In this document: one piece after another, positions 58,178-64,000 of the stretch | Layout: every line of letters begins with the position of its first letter | How positions within the stretch are numbered: position 1 is the first letter of the stretch | Assembly: GCA_905215465.1 (NCBI GenBank) | Contig: CAJMPT010000002.1 | Location: 1 to 64,000, forward strand | Reading direction: 5' to 3' | Source: an uncultured bacterium | Lineage (GTDB): Bacteria > Actinomycetota > Coriobacteriia > Coriobacteriales > Atopobiaceae | DNA length: 64,000 bases | Program-made: the position numbers and the translations under genes | Notes under the pieces: generated by a model | Database searches by the model: none | What the model was told of the DNA's origin: nothing | What the model saw: the letters and a program-made list of their open reading frames with translations, nothing else

Positions 58178-59104
58178 CTAGACCTTGAGGTAACGCCTCA
58201 TTGCCATGGCGGAGCCAAGAAGGCCAATGACCACGCCGATGCCCAGCAGCAGGCCGTAGGTGGCCCACATGGTGGTCGGGGCAATCTCAAACGAGAGGAA
58301 GCTCAGCGTGTCGGAGAGCTTGCTCAGCAGCACGTTGCTGCCGGCGGCCAGCGCGCCGATGGCCAGAAGCGCGGCGATAAGGGCCTCCAGTGTGCCCTCC
58401 ATGAGGAAGGGCCCGCGGATGAAGCCGTTGGACGCGCCGACGAGCCTCATGATGGCAATCTCGCGCCTGCGGGCGGTGATGGCCAGGCGGATGGTGTTGT
58501 TGATGAACACGAAGGCCACGAAGGTCAGCAGCACGACGAGCGCCACGGCGGCAATACGGATGTAGTTGGCCACGCTGAACAGGCGCTCGACGGTCTGGCG
58601 GCCGTAGTTGACGTCGCCGGCGGGGTTGTCCGCGTCGTCGCAGATGGACTGGAAGTCGGAGTCCGCGATGATCTTCTGGGCGGTGTCCTCCACCTGCTGC
58701 GGGTCGGTCAGCTTGATGACCAGCGAGGCCGGCAGGGGGTTCTCGCCGTCAAGGGCTGCCACGGCGTCAGCCGCGTTGCGGTTGGACATGGACGTGCGGT
58801 ACTCCTCGAGCGCCTGGTCCTTGTCCTTGTAGGTGACGGACTCGACGTTGTCCCAGCCCTGGACCTTGGCCTGGAAGGCCTTCACGGCGGACTGGTCGGC
58901 GTCGTCGGAGAGGAAGGCCTGGACGGTGACGGTGTCCTCGACGCTGCCCACCATGTTGTTGATCATGACGGAGCCAAGGACAAACAGGCCGATGATGAAG
59001 AGCGAGAGGAAGATGGTGACCACCGCGCCGAGGACCGTGGTCCAGTTGCGGCGGAAGTGGTGGCCGCACTCCCTCAGGGAGTAGCCGATGTTAGAGGGCG
59101 CCAT
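58178..59104 (-). CDS. ftsX: Cell division protein FtsX
   Basis: 308 residues from ATG 59104 (MAPSNIGYSLRECGHHFRRNW). One membrane segment (TVLGAVVTIFLSLFIIGLFVLG), an extracellular ECD (TVQAFLSDDADQSAVKAFQ...), then three membrane segments from residue 205 (YIRIAAVALVVLLTFVAFVFIN, EGTLEALIAALLAIGALAAG, TYGLLLGIGVVIGLLGSAMA). Pairs with FtsE to activate peptidoglycan hydrolases at the septum. Overlaps ftsE by 14 bases. Confidence 0.94.
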   Translation of the reverse strand: MAPSNIGYSLRECGHHFRRNWTTVLGAVVTIFLSLFIIGLFVLGSVMINNMVGSVEDTVTVQAFLSDDADQSAVKAFQAKVQGWDNVESVTYKDKDQALEEYRTSMSNRNAADAVAALDGENPLPASLVIKLTDPQQVEDTAQKIIADSDFQSICDDADNPAGDVNYGRQTVERLFSVANYIRIAAVALVVLLTFVAFVFINNTIRLAITARRREIAIMRLVGASNGFIRGPFLMEGTLEALIAALLAIGALAAGSNVLLSKLSDTLSFLSFEIAPTTMWATYGLLLGIGVVIGLLGSAMAMRRYLKV

Positions 59105-60077
59105 AGTAGCCGTAGCCTCCCTTCTCCTGGTCGCGGACCACGTGGCCGGCCTCCAGGGCGATGACGCGCTTGCGCATGGAGTCGACCATCTCACGGTCGT
59201 GGGTGGCCATGACGACGGTGGTGCCGGCGCGGTTGATGCGGTCCAGCAGCTTCATGATGCCCAGCGAGATGGCCGGGTCGAGGTTGCCGGTGGGCTCGTC
59301 GCAAACCAGAAGCGGCGGGCGGTTGACCATGGCGCGGGCCACGGAGACGCGCTGCTGCTCACCGCCGGAGAGCTGGTCGGGGAACTTGTCCATCTTCTCG
59401 CCCAGGCCGACGAGGCGCAGCACCTCGGGGACCTGTGCCTTCACGACGGAGCGCGGCTTGCCGATGCACTCGAGGGCAAAGGCCACGTTCTCGTAGACCG
59501 TCTTGTCGGGCAGGAGCTTGAAGTCCTGGTAGACGGTGCCGATCTGGCGGCGCAGGTACGGGACCTTCTTGTTCTTCATCTTGCCCAGGTCCTGGCCGGC
59601 CACGATGATCTGGCCGCCGGTGGCGCGCTGCTCGCGCGTGATGAGGCGCAGCAGGGACGACTTGCCGGAGCCGGAGTGGCCGACAACGAAGACGAACTCA
59701 CCGGGGTAGATGTCGAGGCTGACGCCGTCGAGAGCGGGCTTGTTGGGCTGGGCCGGGTAGACGAGTGATACGTTTTTGAACGAGATGGTCGGGACGCCGG
59801 TGCGAGAGACAGCCGGGGAGTCATCGCTGGCCAGGGGCGCGAAGACGCTGGTGAAGCCGGGCTGCTCGGTGGGATCTGCGGGCTCGCTCGCGGTGACAAC
59901 GTGCACGGCCTCGGGCTCGTCGGCGCCGATCACGTCAAACTGACCGGTCGAGACGGGCGCGGGGGCAAATGCGTCATCTGCCGCGCTTGCCTGCGGATTG
60001 GCATCCGGTACGACGTTGAGCACGCGGCCCGTGTCGTCCGACCCCTGTCGCTCAGTGGTGCGAAAGTGGTTGGCCAC
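59091..60077 (-). CDS. ftsE: Cell division ATP-binding protein FtsE with N-terminal extension
   Basis: 328 residues from GTG 60077 with AAAGGAG upstream. The ABC domain begins about residue 97 (TISFKNVSLVYPAQPNKPALDGVSL) with Walker A GHSGSGKSS, the signature LSGGEQQRVSVARA, Walker B LLVCDEPTGNLD and the switch MATHDREMV. FtsE is normally ~220-230 residues; here an extra ~95-residue N-terminal part (Asp/Ala/Pro-rich, low complexity) is present. The FtsEX complex links cytosolic ATP hydrolysis to wall hydrolysis. Confidence 0.93.
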   Translation of the reverse strand: MANHFRTTERQGSDDTGRVLNVVPDANPQASAADDAFAPAPVSTGQFDVIGADEPEAVHVVTASEPADPTEQPGFTSVFAPLASDDSPAVSRTGVPTISFKNVSLVYPAQPNKPALDGVSLDIYPGEFVFVVGHSGSGKSSLLRLITREQRATGGQIIVAGQDLGKMKNKKVPYLRRQIGTVYQDFKLLPDKTVYENVAFALECIGKPRSVVKAQVPEVLRLVGLGEKMDKFPDQLSGGEQQRVSVARAMVNRPPLLVCDEPTGNLDPAISLGIMKLLDRINRAGTTVVMATHDREMVDSMRKRVIALEAGHVVRDQEKGGYGYYGAL

Positions 60078-60176
60078 AGGAGCTCCTTTTCCGATTATCG
60101 GATTGGGCAATACGGTCGCAATTCTACCAAAGGCCACGTAGAGACCCCGCGGCACACACAGGGCCGCCACACAGAA

Positions 60177-60212
60177 GGGACCTTCTCACCATAAAGGCAA
60201 GAAGGTCCCAGG
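60177..60212 (-). terminator. Hairpin after the transaldolase-like gene
   Basis: GGGACCTTCT and AGAAGGTCCC form a perfect 10-bp stem between the transaldolase stop and the ftsE promoter region. The U-tract is weak (CTTCTGTG). Confidence 0.65.
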
Positions 60213-60248
60213 TCAGGCGAGAAGTGCGCTTTGCCTGTTGCCGGGCTG

Positions 60249-60932
60249 CTACTGGGCAGCGACGACCTTGGCCCAGTCGGCGTCGAAGGAGGCCATGCCC
60301 TGGTCGGTCAGGGGGTGCTTCAGGCACTTCTTGAGGGCGCCGAAGGGCACGGTGGCAATGTCGGCGCCCATGAGGGCAGCCTGGGTCACGTGGTTGGGCG
60401 TGCGGACGGAGGCGGTGATGATCTCAACCTCGTCGTCCACGTTCTTGCCGGTCCAGTCGTAGTTCTGGATGCAGGTGACGACGTTGGCCAGCTCGGAGAT
60501 GCCGTCCTCGCCGATGTCATCAAAGCGGCCGACGAAGGGGCTGACGTAGCGGGCGCCGGCGTTGGCGGCAAGAAGCGCCTGCGGGGCGGAGAAGATCAGC
60601 GTCATGTTGATGCGGACGCCCTCGGCGGCCAGCGTGTGGGTGGCGGCCAGGGACTCGGCGCAGATCGGCAGCTTGACCACGATGTTGGGGGCCAGGGAGG
60701 CCAAGTGGCGGCCCTCCTCGATCATGCCCTCGGTGGTCTTTGCCTGGGACTCCGCGGAGACGGGCAGCTCACCACACATCTTGGCAATCTTGACCATGTG
60801 GTCCTCGAAGTCGGCGAGCTTGCCGCCCGTGCGGGCATAGAGGCTCGGATTGGTGGTGACGCCGGCAAGGCAGCCCCAAGAGAGCGCCTCGCGGATCTCG
60901 TCGAGGTCAGCGGTATCGATGAAGAACTTCAT
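60249..60932 (-). CDS. fsa: Fructose-6-phosphate aldolase / transaldolase family protein
   Basis: 227 residues, starting MKFFIDTADLDEIREALSWG. Class I aldolase with the Schiff-base lysine in NIVVKLPI (near residue 84), YVSPFVGRFDDIG and VPFGALKKCLKHPLT. The short TalC/FSA type either makes fructose-6-phosphate from dihydroxyacetone and glyceraldehyde-3-phosphate or acts as a transaldolase in the pentose phosphate pathway. The phosphate-binding and metal-free active site fits the family; which reaction dominates cannot be told. Confidence 0.93.
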   Translation of the reverse strand: MKFFIDTADLDEIREALSWGCLAGVTTNPSLYARTGGKLADFEDHMVKIAKMCGELPVSAESQAKTTEGMIEEGRHLASLAPNIVVKLPICAESLAATHTLAAEGVRINMTLIFSAPQALLAANAGARYVSPFVGRFDDIGEDGISELANVVTCIQNYDWTGKNVDDEVEIITASVRTPNHVTQAALMGADIATVPFGALKKCLKHPLTDQGMASFDADWAKVVAAQ

Positions 60933-61104
60933 GCAATCCCCCTTCAGTTTTGTGTGCTCTTCTCTGCGGTGGCTGGCATGGAATCGGTTCCACAGCCACG
61001 TGCTTAGAGGATACACCCTATGCAGGTGGGGCGTGGCGCGCGGAAAGGTGCGGGGCGACCGGGAGCCACGATTTTGAGGCTTTGGCACGGATTCAGGCCC
61101 AAGC

Positions 61105-61159
61105 GCCACGGATTTGAGGGTAAGACACGGATTTCCTGCCCCACCCTCGAATCCGTGGC
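61105..61159. repeat. Inverted copy pair of the CACGGATT repeat
   Basis: Arms GCCACGGATTTGAGGGT (61105-61121) and ACCCTCGAATCCGTGGC (61143-61159) pair with a single mismatch; three further direct half-copies lie upstream. Confidence 0.75.
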
Positions 61160-61196
61160 GCACACCCCGACGCCCACCTCGACCCCGCCCACAACA

Positions 61197-61240
61197 AAAG
61201 GCCGCGCCTCCACCCGAGACTTCGGGCGGCGGCGCGGCTC
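61197..61240 (-). terminator. Terminator of the aldolase-lyase-isomerase cluster
   Basis: On the minus strand GAGCCGCGCC and GGCGCGGCC arms form a long GC-rich hairpin followed by TTTTGTTG. It is 28 bases past the stop of the KDPG aldolase-like gene. Confidence 0.7.
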
Positions 61241-61267
61241 GATCAAAGCTCGCTGTGGCGAGAAGCG

Positions 61268-61912
61268 CTACTTCATGCTGGCGCGGGTCTGGTCGATGAT
61301 GCGGCGGACCTGGGCGGCGTTGGCGGCGATTTCGTCAGCGGTACCCTTGGTCAGCAGGCTGCCCATGCCATAGCACTCGGCGCCGGAGCGGACCCAGGTC
61401 TCAAGGTTGTCGAGGTTGATGCCGCCGGAGATCATGAGGGGCATCCAGGGCGTCGGGGTCTTGAACAGGCCCACGAGCTGCGTGCCGTAGGTGTTGGAGA
61501 TGGGGAAGCACTTGATGAAGGCGGAACCAATGGAGAGGGCGTGGTTGGCCTCGGTCATCGTGGTGCAGCCGGGGGCGTAGGGGATCTGGTACAGGTTGCA
61601 GATCTGCGCGACCTCGTCGCTCATCATGTTGGCGACGATGAACTGCGCGCCAGACATGATGGCCATGCGGGCGGTGGTGGCCTCCATGACGGTGCCCGCG
61701 CCGACGATCATCTCGTCGCCGAACTTCTCCTTGATGCCCGCGATGACCTCGCCGGCGTTGGGGAGAGTGTAGCTGATCTCCATGGCGTGGACGCCGCCCT
61801 TGATGAGGCCCTCGGCAATCTCGCAGCCGCGCTCGACGGTGGGAACGCGCACGACGGCAAACGCGCCGGTCTCGTACAGGGCCTTGGTGACGGAAGCCTT
61901 CTGAAGAATCAT
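61268..61912 (-). CDS. KDPG/KHG aldolase family protein
   Basis: 214 residues from ATG 61912 (MILQKASVTKALYETGAFAVV). The Eda pattern: AMEISYTLPNAGEVI (catalytic Glu region), VGAGTVMEATTARMAIMSGAQFIVANMMS and the Schiff-base lysine in SAFIKCFPISNTYG. It cleaves 2-keto-3-deoxy-6-phosphogluconate or a related keto acid to pyruvate. The next genes upstream are a DHDPS/NanA family lyase and a SIS isomerase, so a sugar-acid or amino-sugar catabolic operon is likely. Confidence 0.92.
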   Translation of the reverse strand: MILQKASVTKALYETGAFAVVRVPTVERGCEIAEGLIKGGVHAMEISYTLPNAGEVIAGIKEKFGDEMIVGAGTVMEATTARMAIMSGAQFIVANMMSDEVAQICNLYQIPYAPGCTTMTEANHALSIGSAFIKCFPISNTYGTQLVGLFKTPTPWMPLMISGGINLDNLETWVRSGAECYGMGSLLTKGTADEIAANAAQVRRIIDQTRASMK

Positions 61913-61977
61913 TTCTTGAATCTCCTTACGGAATTGCAAACTCTAACGGTCTCTAGCCGCTTGGCGAGAAGCCCGTC

Positions 61978-62874
61978 CTACTTGTGGGCGATGCCGTAGT
62001 GGTCGAGCATGGCGATGCACTTCTCGTCGATGCCCTCGGCCACCTCGGTGACGGGGAAGCGGGCCGGGCCCACCTCGTAACCGGCCAGCTCCAGGGAGCG
62101 CTTGAGGGTCTGCGGGGTGGAGCCCAGGTGCAGGACGTCGCGGATCGGCTCGATCTCGGCCTGCAGGCGCTCGGCCTCGGCGGCGTCACCGGCCTCGAGG
62201 GCGCGCCACAGGTTGACGACGACCTCGGTGATGAGGTTGGCAGTGCCGGCCACGGCACCCGCGGCGCCCATGGCGTGGACGGCAGAGATCTTGCCGTCGG
62301 AGCCCACGAGGACGTCGACGTCGTTGCCCTTGGCGGCGTCGATGTAGCCCTGGAGGTTCTCGAGGTTGCCGGAGCTGTCCTTGACGCCCTTGACGTTGTC
62401 GATCTTGGCGAGCTCGGCCACGACCTCGGGGGCGATGTTCTTGCCGGTGCACTTGGGGATGTTGTAGAGCATGACGGGGATCTTCACGCTCTCGGCGACC
62501 ATGGTGAAGTAGTTCTTGAGCTGGTCGTCGCTGATGCCCATGAAGTACGGGTTGATGACGGAGAGGGCGTCGGCGCCAATGGCCTCGGCCTGCTTGGACA
62601 TCTCAATGGCCTCGCGGGTGGAGCAGGCGCCGGTGCCCACGTAGACGGGCACGCGGCCGTTGACCTTCTCGATGACGAACTTGGAGAAGGCGATCTTCTC
62701 CTCGGGAGTGCAGACAAAGAACTCGCCGTTGGAGCCAAAGGTGAAGATGCCGTCGGCACCGGCGGCGATGATCTTCTCGACGAGCTTCTCGCCGGCCTCG
62801 TAGTTGATGGTCTGGGCATCGTCACGGTTGAACGGGGTGACGATGGGAACGATGACGCCCTGGAACTTGGACAT
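61978..62874 (-). CDS. DHDPS / N-acetylneuraminate lyase superfamily aldolase
   Basis: 298 residues: MSKFQGVIVPIVTPFNRDDAQTINYEAGEKLVEKIIAAGADGIFTFGSNGEFF, a conserved TIM-barrel start with GSxGE-like motif; the active-site Tyr in VMLYNIPKCTGKN and the Schiff-base Lys in NVKGVKDSSGNL. The neighbourhood (KDPG aldolase, SIS isomerase) suggests a pyruvate-producing sugar-acid lyase rather than lysine synthesis. Substrate not assignable by eye. Confidence 0.9.
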   Translation of the reverse strand: MSKFQGVIVPIVTPFNRDDAQTINYEAGEKLVEKIIAAGADGIFTFGSNGEFFVCTPEEKIAFSKFVIEKVNGRVPVYVGTGACSTREAIEMSKQAEAIGADALSVINPYFMGISDDQLKNYFTMVAESVKIPVMLYNIPKCTGKNIAPEVVAELAKIDNVKGVKDSSGNLENLQGYIDAAKGNDVDVLVGSDGKISAVHAMGAAGAVAGTANLITEVVVNLWRALEAGDAAEAERLQAEIEPIRDVLHLGSTPQTLKRSLELAGYEVGPARFPVTEVAEGIDEKCIAMLDHYGIAHK

Positions 62875-62933
62875 TGAATCTCCTCTTGGTGTCTTTCTGT
62901 GTTGCTGGCCAGCTCAGGCGCTGGCGAGAATGG

Positions 62934-63542
62934 CTACTTGCCCTCGCGGATGGAGGCGCCCAGGGCTCCGCCGGGGTGCCACTTGACGTACTGCTTGGGG
63001 TCAAGGCCGAATTCGTTCTGCAGCAGGATGGAGAGGCACTGGAGCTCGATGATCTCGGCCAGGATGGAGGCGCGCGGCGGCTTGTTCATGGAGTCGCCCT
63101 CCTGGTCGACGCCGGCGATGAGCGCGACCTCGGCCTCCTTGGCAAGCCAGCTGTCGGGGTTGCCGGTGAGGGCGATGATGTGCACGCCCACGCCCTTGAG
63201 GCAGGTGACGGTGCTCTTGAGCTCGCCCGTCTCGCCGGAGTTGGAGATGGCAATCACGACGTCGCCGGGGCGGGTCTGGCCGGCGGAGCCGTGGACGCAC
63301 TCGGTGCCGTGAAGCTCGTAGGTGGGGGTGCCGGTGGAAGAGAACAGGGAAGCGGCGTAGCCAGAGACGTGGCCGGGCTTGCCGATGCCGGTGACGTGCA
63401 GGCGGTTGCCCTTGGCCTCGGCGTCAAGGATGAGCTGCTTCGCGGCGGAGAGGGCCGCAAAGTCAATGCCCGCGACGTACTTGTCCACGGACTCCTTGGC
63501 AATGCTCAGGAACTCCTGAACCTGCTCCTTATCTGTTGCCAT
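62934..63542 (-). CDS. SIS-domain sugar-phosphate isomerase (KpsF/GutQ-like)
   Basis: 202 residues. SIS motifs RLHVTGIGKPGHVSGYAASLFSSTGTPTYELH, DVVIAISNSGETGELKSTVTCLK and VALIAGVDQEGDSMNKPPRASILAEI. The end KWHPGGALGASIREGK is typical of arabinose-5-phosphate isomerases without CBS domains. It likely isomerises a sugar phosphate that is then cleaved by the aldolases downstream. Confidence 0.92.
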   Translation of the reverse strand: MATDKEQVQEFLSIAKESVDKYVAGIDFAALSAAKQLILDAEAKGNRLHVTGIGKPGHVSGYAASLFSSTGTPTYELHGTECVHGSAGQTRPGDVVIAISNSGETGELKSTVTCLKGVGVHIIALTGNPDSWLAKEAEVALIAGVDQEGDSMNKPPRASILAEIIELQCLSILLQNEFGLDPKQYVKWHPGGALGASIREGK

Positions 63543-63613
63543 GCTATTCCTCCTTCATTTCTGGGCCCACGCGCGGAGGGCCCACCGATAAGCGATTGGT
63601 AGCGTGCGGGCGA

Positions 63614-64000
63614 CTAGCTACGCTCGTTCACGCGGTGCTCCCTCATGACGTCCTTGATCTGGGCGGCAAGGCCGTCCAGGGAGTCCTTCATGAAGGGACG
63701 ATTGATGTCAACGAGCTGGTAGCCGGAGGGGTGGGTGACCCAGTTGCCGGCAAGCAGCAGGCGCAGCGAGCCGCCCTGGCGGATGAGCTTGTAGTTCTTG
63801 ATGTCCTTGTAGGCCACGACCTGGGTCTTCTTGGGGTCGGACTTGAGGTACAGAAGGACGTTGCGGCGGCCGAAGTCAACCACGTGCACGCGGGAGGCGT
63901 AGCGGCTGAAGCGCTTGCCCATGCCCTTGCACACAAACCAGACGGCCGTGAGGTCAAAGATGAGCACGAGGAGAAGGACCACGTTGCCGGTGATGTTGGC
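63614..64000 (-). CDS. Unknown membrane-anchored protein, C-terminal part (runs off right edge)
   Basis: The frame is open to the window edge (ANITGNVVLLLVLIFDLTAVWFVCKG...), so the start is outside. One membrane segment near the visible N-terminus is followed by a ~100-residue cytosolic part with VHVVDFGRRNVLLYLKSDPKKTQVVAYKDIKNYKLI and RQGGSLRLLLAGNWVTHPSGYQLVDINRP. It looks like a small PH-like or YcxB-like domain; no secure family. Located upstream of the SIS gene in the same direction. Confidence 0.7.
   Translation of the reverse strand, partial: ANITGNVVLLLVLIFDLTAVWFVCKGMGKRFSRYASRVHVVDFGRRNVLLYLKSDPKKTQVVAYKDIKNYKLIRQGGSLRLLLAGNWVTHPSGYQLVDINRPFMKDSLDGLAAQIKDVMREHRVNERS

Larger units (their letters stand above)
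60933..61267. other. Intergenic region with CACGGATT repeats
   Basis: 335 bases with no supported gene. GCCACGATTTTGAGG, GGCACGGATTCAGG, GCCACGGATTTGAGG and a GACACGGATTTCCTG copy follow each other (61065-61138). An inverted near-perfect 17-bp copy lies at 61143-61159. A GC-rich hairpin with TTTTG on the minus strand (about 61197-61240) probably ends the KDPG aldolase transcript. Confidence 0.7.

Noticed and set aside
60949..61163. N-terminal extension of the transaldolase-like protein from an ATG at 61163
   Set aside because: The family start MKFFIDTADL at 60932 has its own GGGGGA ribosome site; the upstream part crosses the CACGGATT repeats.

Overview
The window is about 64 kb of a high-GC bacterial chromosome, most likely an actinobacterium of the class Coriobacteriia (Olsenella/Atopobium/Collinsella-like). 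That placement is an inference from codon bias, from gene content and from a phage-borne mycobacterial-type integration host factor; no 16S gene is present to confirm it. Host genes fill 1-18.4 kb and 51.4-64 kb. Between them lies one apparently complete siphovirus prophage of about 33 kb, lower in GC, flanked by the 9-bp direct repeat ATGGTGGAG (18440-18448 and 51422-51430). The right copy is the 3' end of the tmRNA gene ssrA.

Left host arm. The end of purL is followed by a DMT-type exporter, a small ORF with a TetR regulator, and a YeiH-type membrane protein. Convergent to these is a leftward block: an unusual Toprim protein with a JetD-like C-terminus, tsaE, a family 4 uracil-DNA glycosylase, alanine racemase, NAD(P)HX repair enzyme, acpS, glmS, glmM, rpsI, rplM and a patatin-like lipase. 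glmS has a strong promoter overlapped by DasR/NagR-like operators, and glmS and glmM lie close together, so this is a cell-wall precursor locus.

Prophage. Read leftward from about 48.6 kb it holds an early region (Cro-like repressor, small genes, replication organizer, an Acb2/Tad1-like nucleotide sponge, a PAPS-reductase-like enzyme, a tyrosine integrase, mIHF, SSB, dUTPase and a late regulator). Packaging and head genes follow (HNH, TerS, TerL, portal, protease, capsid), then neck and tail genes, with a tail chaperone pair joined by a likely +1 frameshift. Next come the tail tip and a complete diversity-generating retroelement (DGR): a variable lectin-fold target, an Avd-like protein, the template repeat and a reverse transcriptase. 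The block ends with a carbohydrate-binding protein, holin, C39 peptidase and endolysin. On the opposite strand at the right end are a second repressor, a membrane-anchored DnaQ-like exonuclease and a large serine recombinase whose reading frame runs into ssrA.

The DGR is the most striking system. The 127-bp template (22970-23097) and the variable repeat (23668-23795) differ at only five positions, and every one is an adenine in the coding sense of the template.

Right host arm. ssrA, a YoaK-like membrane protein, a ThrE-like exporter, smpB, a TPR protein, rnr, ftsX and ftsE are followed by a transaldolase-like aldolase and a sugar-acid/amino-sugar cluster (KDPG aldolase, DHDPS/NanA family lyase, SIS isomerase) that runs off the right edge. 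ssrA, smpB and rnr together form a trans-translation and RNA quality-control neighbourhood, and the prophage inserted at its ssrA end.
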